64,000 bases of DNA from positions 89,229 to 153,228 of the forward strand of contig JBMYOX010000002.1 of assembly GCA_049599735.1 (NCBI GenBank), written 5' to 3'. The first letter of the stretch is position 1; each line of letters begins with the position of its first letter. Positions 44,327 to 52,709 of this stretch are shown in pieces. The DNA comes from Pontibacterium sp049599735. GTDB lineage: Bacteria; Pseudomonadota; Gammaproteobacteria; Pseudomonadales; Balneatricaceae. The translations under genes and the position numbers were made by a program. The notes beneath the pieces are model-generated. The model made no database searches. It was not told the DNA's origin and worked only from the letters and a program-made list of their open reading frames with translations.

Positions 44327-46348
44327 ATGTCCGGTTTTAATCTGTTAAATTTAGGCGTACAGGCAACCAACGCTAATAAAACGGCCTTGTCCGTTGTCGG
44401 GCAGAATATCTCTAACGTTAATACAGAAGGCTATAGTCGTCAGATTACCAACTTTGCTACTGTGCCATCGCAAAGTGGCGTTAATATCGAAAGCATTAAC
44501 CGTATCACCGACGATTTCCTTTCAAGGCAGCTTTGGGCTGATACCGCATCGTTTAACCGTACTGATATTTTTGCCGATATGGCCGGTGAACTGGATGACC
44601 TGCTCGCATCCGGCAGCACCAGTATATCTACCGCGATGGATGATTATTTTAAAGCGCTGCAAAATGCGGTGGATGATCCGACTTCACTGCCTAACCGCGA
44701 ATTATTTGTGGCAGAGTCCGAGGCGCTGGTACGTCGTTTTAACGACCTGAACACGGTTGTGGTACGTCAGAATGATAAAATCAATGACAGCCTGGACAGT
44801 GTGTCTCAGCAAGTCACAACCCTGGGCAGCAATATTGCAGATTTGAATAATCAAATCCGCCTGAGCGTCACTGCAGGTAAATCGGCTAATGAGTTACGCG
44901 ATCAGCGGGACGGGCTGGTCGAAGATTTATCCACGCTGATTGATGTTCAGGTTGTGAGGCAGGATAACGATGAATTCTCAGTTTTTGTTGCAAACGGTCA
45001 GCCCCTGGTGGTGGGTATCTCGTCTAACGAAATGATCACTGTGTCGGGTGACCCCGATGCCAGCAAACAGGCTTTGGCACTGGTCATTGCGGGTAATACA
45101 GTAGAAATTACCGACAGGGTGAATGGTGGAAAAGCAGGGGGCTTACTGGAGTACCGCAACGAAGTACTGGATCCGGCTGTTAATGAGCTGGGGCGTATCG
45201 CCATTGCCTTTTCTGCAACCATGAATGAACAGCACCAGAAAGGGATGGATCTGGATGATAACCTGGGTGGCTTGTTGTTTACCGATGTGAATGCGGCTTC
45301 GGCGATGAACAGTCGTCTGCGGGTTAATGAAGATAATGTTTCTAAAGTGGATACGTCTTACGTACGTATTACCGATGTTTCACAGTTAAAAGCCAGTGAC
45401 TATGAAATCACCTTTAATACCGCTGACAGCCTGAGCATCGAGCGCCTCAGTGATGGTAAACGTTTTACACTCAGTGATCTGACGCCGGTGGCCACGTCAT
45501 CGAACCTGACCGGCCAGAGCAACGCTTATTATGCGGATGCGGCTGAAGGCCTGATGCAAATCTCAATGGATGGCTTTCAGCTGAGTATTGATGTCACCAG
45601 CCGTTTTGTGGCGGGTGATCGTTTTCTGGTTCAGCCAACCCGGCAGGGGGCTGCAGATTTAGGTATCGTGATTAATGACGGCCGTCAGCTGGCGCTGGCA
45701 TCGCCTGTGCGTGTGACGACCTCACCGGATAATACGGGCACAGGGGTGGCTGAGGTCAGGGTTGCAGATATAAACTCCCCGACTTTCCAGAGACAGTCAG
45801 GCGCTTTGTCACCGCCTGTTGAAGTGGTGTTTAACAGTGGTACCCCTAAAACCTATACCGTTTTTGATATGACCACCCCTGAGACGCCTGTGCCTTTGCA
45901 GATTACCGGAACCGGGCCATTAAAGGATCAGATTTATACAGCCGGTCAGCCGATAGAACTGGATGGTTATCAGATCGAAATCAGTAACCAGCCAGCGGCA
46001 GGTGATCGTTTTAGCTTCAGCTACAATACAGAAGGTGTGTCCGATAACCGTAACGCCCTGGCCATGTCTGACCTGCAGCTGGCCGATACCCTTGAAGGTG
46101 GTTCTTATCAGGATATCTATGGTCGCCTGATCGAGCGGGTGGGTACAAAGACCAGTGTATCGGTTATTAACCGGGAGGCATCAAAGTCGGTATTGACCTC
46201 CACGCAGGAAAGCCGGTCATCGCTCAGTGGTGTTAACCTGGATGAAGAAGCCGCCAAACTGGTGCAATACCAGCAGGCCTATCAGGCCTCGGCTCAGTTA
46301 ATCAGCGCGTCCCAAACGTTGTTTGATACCTTGTTGAACAGTATTTAA
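44327..46348 (+). CDS. flgK: FlgK hook-filament junction protein HAP1
   Basis: 673 residues (near P. aeruginosa length, longer than E. coli 547). N-terminal LNLGVQATNANKTALSVVGQ and NVNTEGYSRQI and C-terminal GVNLDEEAAKLVQYQQAYQA, SASQTLFDTLLNSI are diagnostic. A GGGAG site precedes the ATG. It is exported by FlgN. Confidence 0.96.
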   Translation: MSGFNLLNLGVQATNANKTALSVVGQNISNVNTEGYSRQITNFATVPSQSGVNIESINRITDDFLSRQLWADTASFNRTDIFADMAGELDDLLASGSTSISTAMDDYFKALQNAVDDPTSLPNRELFVAESEALVRRFNDLNTVVVRQNDKINDSLDSVSQQVTTLGSNIADLNNQIRLSVTAGKSANELRDQRDGLVEDLSTLIDVQVVRQDNDEFSVFVANGQPLVVGISSNEMITVSGDPDASKQALALVIAGNTVEITDRVNGGKAGGLLEYRNEVLDPAVNELGRIAIAFSATMNEQHQKGMDLDDNLGGLLFTDVNAASAMNSRLRVNEDNVSKVDTSYVRITDVSQLKASDYEITFNTADSLSIERLSDGKRFTLSDLTPVATSSNLTGQSNAYYADAAEGLMQISMDGFQLSIDVTSRFVAGDRFLVQPTRQGAADLGIVINDGRQLALASPVRVTTSPDNTGTGVAEVRVADINSPTFQRQSGALSPPVEVVFNSGTPKTYTVFDMTTPETPVPLQITGTGPLKDQIYTAGQPIELDGYQIEISNQPAAGDRFSFSYNTEGVSDNRNALAMSDLQLADTLEGGSYQDIYGRLIERVGTKTSVSVINREASKSVLTSTQESRSSLSGVNLDEEAAKLVQYQQAYQASAQLISASQTLFDTLLNSI

Positions 46349-46361
46349 AAGGGTACTTATT

Positions 46362-48137
46362 ATGCGTATTTCTACCCGTCAGTCGTTTCTTTCCTCGGTT
46401 GATAATATGCAAAACTCCCAGTCTAAACTGGCAGATTTGCAAAATCAGATTTCGACCGGGAAAAAACTGAATAAACCTTCGGATGACCCGGTAGCTGCTG
46501 CTCAGGTGGTGAAGCTTAACCGTGAGCTGGCCCAGATCGAAAAATATCAGGACAACATCGATGTCACGCAGCGCAGGCTGGCGCTTGAAGAGACCATTCT
46601 GGACAGCATTAATATTGCGGTTGATCGTATGCGAGAGCTGACCCTGCAGGCGGCTAACGGTGTTTTAGGCGATGCGGATCGTAATGTACTGGCTACGGAA
46701 TTGCGCGGGCTGGTGGACTATACAGCAGGGCTGATGAATACCCGGGATGCTCAGGGTGAGTACCTCTTTTCCGGTAGCCAGGGTTTTATTCAGCCCTACC
46801 AGCAGGACGGGGAAGGCAATTACGGCTACCAGGGGGATGACGGTCAGCGCATGATTCAGGTGGCCTCTCAGCTTTATGTGCCCTCTAATGATTCCGGTCA
46901 GTACCTGTTTGAAGCCGTGAGTGAAGCTGTAGTGGTGGATGTTTTACCGGCCAGTACTTCTTTTATCAGTGAGTTAGAGGTTGTTGACGAAGAGTTGTTC
47001 AGTGAGTTTTCCAAAGGCAAAGGTGATCTTCAGCTGGAGGTTCAGTTTGCGCCTGAGGGTAGCTCTGTGACACCCGCTTACCAATACCAACTAAAAGACA
47101 GTAGTGGTGCGGTGGTTGAAGGCCCCGTGGCATTACGCAACATAGCGGCAGGTGAAACTATTACAGCGCACGGCCTGGCGTTTACATTACGTGAGCCTGC
47201 AGGCACAGCACTGGTCATTGAGCAGCAGGTTGCAGGTGTTAAAGAATTGACGGTTGCTGATATCGCAGTAGCGCAGGCATTTGTTGAGCAATACAGTCAG
47301 GATCCGGAGACCGTTTCTCTGGAGTTTAATAAGACTGCTGGTACTTATTCATTAAAAGACAGTGCGGATGGTCTGATTGCAATAAACGGTGAGACCACAT
47401 TTTCTTATACAGAAAATGAAGACCTGCTTGTTGGCGGTTTTCGTTTAGCGCTGGCTGCTCCGGAGAATGGAGACAGGCTGACCCTTGACTTGCCTTTACC
47501 TGCTTTGTCACCGGTGAGTAACATTGAAGTGAGTGATGTGGATAACTATGCGGCACTGGCAAATGGCATCGGTGAATTGCAGCTTAGTTTTACCTCTGCG
47601 ACCACTTTTGATTTTGAAGGTTCATCTTATACCTTTACCCCCCCGACTATCGACCTGGAAGCACTGGCAGGTGCCGGTTTAAGCTTAACGGTGGATGACA
47701 CCCTGGCGGGTAATGAGGTGATTACCCTGAAAGAGCCTGCCCGGGTAACGGCGGTTCTGCAAACCCGTACCGAACGGTTAAATGTACTGGATGTGGCCTC
47801 TACCCTGGCCACAGTGCTGGAAACACCGGTTGCAGATGAGAGTGCCCGAGAGGCCATGAATACGGCGATGGCCAAAGCGCTGGATCAGTTGTCTGCAGTG
47901 GCAGAGCGCAACCTGGAAGCCAGAACCGCCATTGGTTCACGGATAAATTCACTGGAAAACACACAAACCAGCAATGAAGATTTTAAGCTTTATACCCAGA
48001 CAACCTTATCCGGCATAGAAGATGTGGACTTTGCCCGGGCCGTCAGTGAGCTTACACTGGAAGAAGCGGTGTTGCAGGCCGCCCAGGCCACTTTTGTGAA
48101 AATACAGGAGCTCAGTCTGTTTAACTTTATCCGTTGA
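46362..48137 (+). CDS. flgL: FlgL hook-filament junction protein HAP3, long form
   Basis: 591 residues, much longer than the 317 of E. coli. The N-terminal flagellin-like region (RISTRQSFLSSVDNMQNSQS, LQNQISTGKKLNKPSDDPVA) and the C-terminal region (ISGIEDVDFARAVSELTLEE-type, QATFVKIQELSLFNFIR) are normal; the extra length is a central insert (about residues 200-480). Last gene of the flgF operon; the tnpB element begins within 100 bases. Confidence 0.94.
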   Translation: MRISTRQSFLSSVDNMQNSQSKLADLQNQISTGKKLNKPSDDPVAAAQVVKLNRELAQIEKYQDNIDVTQRRLALEETILDSINIAVDRMRELTLQAANGVLGDADRNVLATELRGLVDYTAGLMNTRDAQGEYLFSGSQGFIQPYQQDGEGNYGYQGDDGQRMIQVASQLYVPSNDSGQYLFEAVSEAVVVDVLPASTSFISELEVVDEELFSEFSKGKGDLQLEVQFAPEGSSVTPAYQYQLKDSSGAVVEGPVALRNIAAGETITAHGLAFTLREPAGTALVIEQQVAGVKELTVADIAVAQAFVEQYSQDPETVSLEFNKTAGTYSLKDSADGLIAINGETTFSYTENEDLLVGGFRLALAAPENGDRLTLDLPLPALSPVSNIEVSDVDNYAALANGIGELQLSFTSATTFDFEGSSYTFTPPTIDLEALAGAGLSLTVDDTLAGNEVITLKEPARVTAVLQTRTERLNVLDVASTLATVLETPVADESAREAMNTAMAKALDQLSAVAERNLEARTAIGSRINSLENTQTSNEDFKLYTQTTLSGIEDVDFARAVSELTLEEAVLQAAQATFVKIQELSLFNFIR

Positions 48138-48185
48138 TACCGTATATGCTGGCAATAGGGAGGTCGAATCAGTTCGTTGGTGATC

Positions 48186-48225
48186 AAGGGCTTTTCGGTT
48201 TACCAAATAGCGCAAAAAGCCCCTT
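48186..48225. terminator. Hairpin between flgL and the tnpB element
   Basis: AAGGGCTTTT at 48186-48195 can pair with AAAAGCCC(C)TT at 48215-48225 with one bulged C. It could end the flg transcript, though a T run is weak. Its right arm overlaps the left-end hairpin of the insertion element at 48220-48240, so only one of the two can form. Confidence 0.5.
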
Positions 48226-48305
48226 ACTTCTAGTGAGGGGATGGATAGCGCGGGACGCGAAGCGTTCCTTTGTTTAACGGAGTATATTCTGTATATTTAA
48301 CCAGT

Positions 48306-49367
48306 ATGAAACACATCAAAACCTTGAAAGTTCGTGTCAGAGACAAACACTGTGATTTGCTTAATGGCATGGCACGTAGTGTGAATTTCTGCTGGAACTA
48401 CATCAATGAACTGAGTCACCGCTCAATCAAAGAGCGCGGTGTGTTTTTGTCTGATTACGACATACAAAAGTACACGCAGGGCGCTAATAAAGCGCTAGGT
48501 CTTCACAGCCAAAGCGTTCAGGAAATTAGTAAGGAATACGCTACTCGCCGTAAGCAGTTCAAGAAGTCTCGTCTTAACTGGCGTAAATCTGGCGGTATTC
48601 GCCGATCCCTTGGTTGGGTGCCGATCAAAACCGGCGCAGCTAAGTGGAAAAACGGGCGGGTTTACCACAATGGGAATTATTTCAAGGTCTGGGATAGCTA
48701 CGGCTTGTCGCAGTACAGGTTCCGCTCTGCCTCATTTTCTGAGGACTCAAGAGGCCGGTGGTATTTCAATGTGGTGGTTGAGGTTGAGGCGAGTATGTCT
48801 GCTGGGCAGGATCAAATCGGTATCGACCTCGGATTGAAGGATACAGCCACCTGCTCGGATGGAACGAAGCTGGAAGCCGGTCGGTTTTACCGTGATATGG
48901 AGCCATCGCTTGCGATTGCTCAACGCGCCCGTAAGAAGAAACGCACCAAGGCGATTCACGCCAAAATTGCTAACCGCCGTAAAGACGCTTTACACAAATT
49001 CAGTCGCCAACTGGTAAGCCGTTCCGGTGAAATATATGTTGGCAACGTGAAATCATCCTCGTTAACCAAAACAAAAATGGCTAAGTCCGTGCTGGACGCT
49101 GGCTGGGCCATGCTAAAAACAATGCTGGATTATAAATGCGATCACGCAGGCATTGTTTTTAAAGAGGTTAACGAGTCGTACACCACCCAAACCTGTTCGA
49201 GTTGTGGCTGCTTGCCCGATTCGAGGCCGAAAGGTATCGCAGGGCTTGGAATAAGAGAATGGACTTGCAGTGAGTGTGGTGTCACTAACGACCGCGACGT
49301 AAACGCGGCCAGGAACATTCTTGCGGTCGGGCATGGCCGTCTAGCGGTAGGAATCACCGTCCTTTAG
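48306..49367 (+). CDS. tnpB: TnpB RNA-guided endonuclease homologue (IS605 OrfB) with altered RuvC-II
   Basis: 353 residues, intact. The N-terminal helix-turn-helix/WED region is followed by a RuvC-like domain: RuvC-I Asp174 in GIDLGLKD, a basic helix, then at the RuvC-II strand EIYVGNVKSSSL, where typical TnpB has a glutamate (as in IEDLNV) and this one has Gly246. RuvC-III keeps Asp331 in NDRDVNAARN. The zinc ribbon has Cys297, Cys300, Cys321 and Cys324. Glu287 or Glu290 (FKEVNES) could substitute. TTG at 48270 is in frame; the ATG at 48306 fits the family N-terminus. Confidence 0.88.
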   Translation: MKHIKTLKVRVRDKHCDLLNGMARSVNFCWNYINELSHRSIKERGVFLSDYDIQKYTQGANKALGLHSQSVQEISKEYATRRKQFKKSRLNWRKSGGIRRSLGWVPIKTGAAKWKNGRVYHNGNYFKVWDSYGLSQYRFRSASFSEDSRGRWYFNVVVEVEASMSAGQDQIGIDLGLKDTATCSDGTKLEAGRFYRDMEPSLAIAQRARKKKRTKAIHAKIANRRKDALHKFSRQLVSRSGEIYVGNVKSSSLTKTKMAKSVLDAGWAMLKTMLDYKCDHAGIVFKEVNESYTTQTCSSCGCLPDSRPKGIAGLGIREWTCSECGVTNDRDVNAARNILAVGHGRLAVGITVL

Positions 49368-49540
49368 GGCGGTGAGGATGTCAAAGCGGCACGGTGATTA
49401 TGACATAGCATTGCCTCGTTTATCCAATCGTCCTTAAAGTCTGGCTGTTACCTGACAGGTTAATAGCATTTTACCTTATCAGGTACCGGCTGCGGCCTAA
49501 GAAGTTGGAAGCCTCGCCCGACAGGGCGGGGAGTAGTCAC
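49330..49540 (+). ncRNA. Possible omega RNA of the tnpB element
   Basis: In this family the guide RNA is made from the 3' end of tnpB through the right end. The interval holds the hairpins at 49354-49375 and 49512-49531 and no other gene. The bases just after the right end (AAAGGCGTATGC) would be the guide. This is family-based inference; no promoter or 5' end is visible. Confidence 0.4.
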
Positions 49541-49573
49541 AAAGGCGTATGCTTTTTATAAAACCAAAGCGGC

Positions 49574-49894
49574 TTAACCCTTGGTTTGGCCGCCGTAAGC
49601 TTTTTGCATTGCCTTGCCTTTCAACACTTTTTGCCGCTCAGTCGCCAGGGTGGTGTGGTGTTTTTTGGCTAACTCGCGACACTGTTGTTCCAGTACCTTG
49701 CAGCGACTAAGCTGCCGGTTAAGTGCCTGGCTTGTAGCAGGTTTTATTGCCTGCGCGGCCATCGCGGTTTCCAGTTGCTTTAATAACTGAGTACGCCGCT
49801 GTTGCAGTGTTTCAACTTCGTCCCACTGCTCCGTTTTTGCATAGCTCAGCATCTCTTCAGTTGCGTTTAATAATAACGCTGCCAAATCAAGCAT
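49574..49894 (-). CDS. FliT-like helical protein
   Basis: 106 residues, helical, rich in glutamine and leucine (LLLNATEEMLSYAKTEQWDE, QRRTQLLKQLE), a pattern resembling the FliT chaperone of FliD. Start ATG at 49894 follows GGGAGG; the frame is open 20 residues further up but without a ribosome site. It lies opposite to fliC, just after the tnpB element, instead of the common place after fliS. No FliT gene is seen after fliS, which supports the reading, but similarity is weak. Confidence 0.55.
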   Translation of the reverse strand: MLDLAALLLNATEEMLSYAKTEQWDEVETLQQRRTQLLKQLETAMAAQAIKPATSQALNRQLSRCKVLEQQCRELAKKHHTTLATERQKVLKGKAMQKAYGGQTKG

Positions 49895-49917
49895 AAGACC
49901 TCCCTGATACCCGTGGT

Positions 49918-49944
49918 TAAGGCTGAGTGTGCTACTGCCGATAA
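49918..49944 (+). promoter_or_regulatory. Distal sigma-28-like promoter of fliC
   Basis: TAAGGCTG, 11 bases, GCCGATAA. The -10 part is a perfect FliA match; the -35 part agrees at 5 of 8. It lies 78 bases upstream of the second site and overlaps the start region of the FliT-like gene. Confidence 0.55.
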
Positions 49945-49995
49945 GGAATAGCAACGCCCGGTTAATGTCCTTTCAAAAAAAATGGAAAAAAGTGT

Positions 49996-50022
49996 TAAAG
50001 CGTTTGAAAGGCCGGTCGATAA
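49996..50022 (+). promoter_or_regulatory. Proximal sigma-28 promoter of fliC
   Basis: TAAAGCGT, 11 bases, GTCGATAA; both halves are close to the FliA consensus with exact spacing. It lies about 95 bases before the fliC ATG and is the best candidate for the main filament promoter. Confidence 0.8.
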
Positions 50023-50087
50023 CTAATTCAAGTTTCAACGAGTTGCAGATCAGATATCTCAACCAGGAATTCAATAAAAGGCCGGTC
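50007..50087 (+). repeat. Direct repeat AAAGGCCGGTC in the fliC leader
   Basis: The 11-base word occurs at 50007-50017 (inside the proximal sigma-28 promoter) and again at 50077-50087 (in the untranslated leader), 70 bases apart. Its role, if any, is unknown. Confidence 0.6.
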
Positions 50088-50117
50088 AGACTTGGCTGGA
50101 TATGAGGAGTAAATCTC

Positions 50118-52637
50118 ATGGCTATGGTAATTAATTCGAACATTATGTCGCTGAGTGCACAGCGCAACCTGACCACCGCCCAGGCAGATCAGAACCAGGC
50201 AATGGAACGTCTGACCAGCGGTAAACGTATCAACTCTGCAGCAGATGATGCCGCCGGTCTGGCAATTTCTACCCGTATGACCTCTCAGGTGCAAGGTCTG
50301 GATCAGGCCGTACGTAATGCCAATGACGGTGTCTCTATGATCCAGACCGCTGAAGGTGCGCTGGAAGAGTCCACCAACATTTTGCAGCGTATGCGAGAAC
50401 TCTCCGTACAGTCTGCCAACGGCACTTACCAGGAAGGTAACCGCTCAACACTGGATGCAGAAGTACAACAGCTCAAAGCGGAACTGGATCGTATTTCTGA
50501 AGACACTACTTTTAATGGTTTGACACTGCTGGATGGCAGCCAGTCAAATATCTCTTTGCAGGTAGGTGCTGATGCAGGCCAGAGCATTGATCTGACTATA
50601 GGTAAAGTAACCTCTGATTCGCTGGGTGTGGCTGATGCAGGCGGTGTCAGTGCTCAGGGTACGGACAACGCGCTGGCCAGTGGCGATTTAACGATCAACG
50701 GTGTAACTGTAGGTACCTCTAAAGCCGCCGATGATACTGCATCAACGAATAATGCCGCTGCCAGTTCAATCGCCAAAGCTGCTGCTATTAATGCAGTCAG
50801 TGGAGAGACGAATGTCAAGGCGGTAGTGAATGAAAATACCGTGGCCGGTAGTGCAATGACGGCCCCCGGCGCTGCTGTTGATGGTACCGTAACCATCAAT
50901 GACGTGGCGATTTCTGTTACGGCAACAACGGATGCCGCAGCAACCCGTGCTGCTCTGGTTGAAGCTATTAATGGCGTATCAGAACAGACAGGTGTTACGG
51001 CTATAGATCAGGGTGAAGATTCACAGGGTGTAGCCCTGGTGGCCGCTGACGGCCGCAATATAGAACTGGCTCTGACCACCGTCACTGCTGCCCAGACAGG
51101 CTTATCGGCTGATGGTACTTACGAGGGAAGCTACACTCTGGTTGCAAATGCGGGAGTGAGTGAAATCACGGTGGCGGGTGGTGAGGGAACCGGCAACGGT
51201 GATATTACTAACTCCGGCCTGATCGCGGGTACTTACAGCGCGGGCATCGCAGGGGTTTCTTCTACAGAGCAAACGGGTGTTGCTCTGTCTGCTGCGACTT
51301 TAAACATTGACTTGAGCAGTCTGGTTAATACCGGTGGCGCTGTAGCTTCAAGTTCTTTTGGCCTGGCGGTGGATGGGGCTGCGGCGGCGGATGTGGCGGT
51401 AGCCGCCAACGTTGGTGAATATGCCGACAATACCGCGTTGCTGGCTGGCATGACCGCTCCGAGTGGCTATACTATTACCGCTATAAACGGAGGCGCAGCC
51501 ACTGATGGTTTGTTTTCATTAACCAGCAGCACAACCGGATCTGATTCTGAACTAACGCTAAGTGCGGGCGGTACGGGTGCTGATTTAGGGCTGTCAGGTA
51601 CAGATACCGGTAGTGACGGACCGGACGCACTGGATACCGGTGATCTGGTTATTAATAATGTTGCGATTAATGCGGCTAAAACATCAGACGATACCGCCTC
51701 TTATGCTGCGCCTGCCTCCAGTTCTAAAACCGCCAGCGGTATTTCAATTGCGGCGGCTATTAATGCATCCACCAGTGATACCGGTGTAACGGCCACCGTT
51801 AACACGACTGAAGTAACCGGCGGAACTTCTACTACAGCCGTTGCTGCAGCAACGAACCCCGGAGCAGAGGGTAATGCAGGTGCAGTCTGGGTCAACGGTG
51901 TTGAAGTTGGTTTAACCGTTCAGGATAGCGCAGAGAATAACCGTACTCATGCTGTAGATCAGATTAATGCGGTCAGTGATCAAACCGGTGTTATGGCAAC
52001 AGATAACGGTAGCAGTCTGACGTTAACGGCTGCTGATGGTCGCAATATCAGTCTTGCTATAGATACGAATGCAGCCAATGCAAGTGGTGGTATCACAGGT
52101 GCACACTTTGGTCTGGCCGCAACAGTAAGCGGTATTTCAGAAAGTGATATCACCGCAGCGGGTGGCGCTCAGTCAGATGCTGATGCGGTAGCGGAAACTA
52201 CTTATTCTACAGTAACACTTAGTTCTGCAAGTGACATTGAGATCAAAGGGGGGACTAACGGAAACAGCGCGCTGGAAGACCTGGGCTTTAAAGCCGGTAC
52301 TTATGGTGGCGGTGCGGATGGTCAGTATATTAAAGATGTCGATATCTCTACCTCTGAAGGAGCACAGAAAGCAATTACTGCTATTGATAATGCCCTGGAT
52401 CAGGTGAGTGATGTGCGAAGTGAGTTGGGTGCGGTGAATAACCGTCTGGACTTTACCATCAGTAACCTGTCCAGTGTCTCTGAAAATGCCGCTGCCGCTA
52501 AATCCCGTATTGAAGATGCTGACTTTGCGCAAGAATCGGCCAACCTGAGCCGTGCACAGGTACTTCAGCAGGCCGGTACTGCCATGCTGGCACAGGCTAA
52601 CGCTGCACCACAGCAGGTATTGTCACTGCTTCAGTAA
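50118..52637 (+). CDS. fliC: FliC flagellin, large, with duplicated central module
   Basis: 839 residues (typical 280-550). The N-terminal D0/D1 (MAMVINSNIMSLSAQRNLTT through about residue 180) and C-terminal D1/D0 (about 745-839, ending QQVLSLLQ) are standard. The central part has four Flagellin_IN-like motifs in two pairs: GDLTINGVTVG, GTVTINDVAIS and then GDLVINNVAIN, GAVWVNGVEVG, each followed by an AAINA..GVTA-type stretch. This looks like a duplicated surface module (about residues 185-360 and 505-690). A GAGGAG site precedes the ATG. Confidence 0.96.
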   Translation: MAMVINSNIMSLSAQRNLTTAQADQNQAMERLTSGKRINSAADDAAGLAISTRMTSQVQGLDQAVRNANDGVSMIQTAEGALEESTNILQRMRELSVQSANGTYQEGNRSTLDAEVQQLKAELDRISEDTTFNGLTLLDGSQSNISLQVGADAGQSIDLTIGKVTSDSLGVADAGGVSAQGTDNALASGDLTINGVTVGTSKAADDTASTNNAAASSIAKAAAINAVSGETNVKAVVNENTVAGSAMTAPGAAVDGTVTINDVAISVTATTDAAATRAALVEAINGVSEQTGVTAIDQGEDSQGVALVAADGRNIELALTTVTAAQTGLSADGTYEGSYTLVANAGVSEITVAGGEGTGNGDITNSGLIAGTYSAGIAGVSSTEQTGVALSAATLNIDLSSLVNTGGAVASSSFGLAVDGAAAADVAVAANVGEYADNTALLAGMTAPSGYTITAINGGAATDGLFSLTSSTTGSDSELTLSAGGTGADLGLSGTDTGSDGPDALDTGDLVINNVAINAAKTSDDTASYAAPASSSKTASGISIAAAINASTSDTGVTATVNTTEVTGGTSTTAVAAATNPGAEGNAGAVWVNGVEVGLTVQDSAENNRTHAVDQINAVSDQTGVMATDNGSSLTLTAADGRNISLAIDTNAANASGGITGAHFGLAATVSGISESDITAAGGAQSDADAVAETTYSTVTLSSASDIEIKGGTNGNSALEDLGFKAGTYGGGADGQYIKDVDISTSEGAQKAITAIDNALDQVSDVRSELGAVNNRLDFTISNLSSVSENAAAAKSRIEDADFAQESANLSRAQVLQQAGTAMLAQANAAPQQVLSLLQ

Positions 52638-52656
52638 TAGCGCACACTGGTTAAAG

Positions 52657-52685
52657 CTGCTCTGCATAGCTTGCAGGGCAGTTTC
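52657..52685 (+). terminator. Hairpin after fliC
   Basis: A 10-bp stem CTGCTCTGCA/TGCAGGGCAG with one G-U pair and loop TAGCT, followed by GTTTCTT. A weak terminator or RNA-stabilising hairpin between fliC and flaG. Confidence 0.6.
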
Positions 52686-52709
52686 TTCGTATTAAACAGG
52701 AGGTGATAA

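Larger units (their letters stand above)
48215..49540 (+). mobile_element. IS200/IS605-type element carrying only tnpB
   Basis: The element has a left-end hairpin CCCCTTAC/GTGAGGGG with loop TTCTA (48220-48240), one tnpB gene, a hairpin TCACCGTCC/GGGCGGTGA at 49354-49375 overlapping the tnpB stop, and a right-end hairpin CCTCGCCC/GGGCGGGG (49512-49531). No TnpA (Y1 transposase) gene is present, so it cannot move by itself. It lies between flgL and the FliT-like/fliC pair. Boundaries are approximate because this family makes no target duplication. Confidence 0.7.

Noticed and set aside
48215..49540. Complete IS605 with tnpA
   Set aside because: No Y1 transposase frame lies on either side; only tnpB is present.
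49541..49560. Guide of the tnpB element directed against the fliC promoter, as in TldR systems
   Set aside because: The bases after the right end share only AAAGGC with the fliC leader; I found no longer match in the fliC promoter region.
50660..52260. Repeats in fliC as a CRISPR array or other DNA repeat
   Set aside because: The similarity is at protein level with diverged DNA and no regular spacers.
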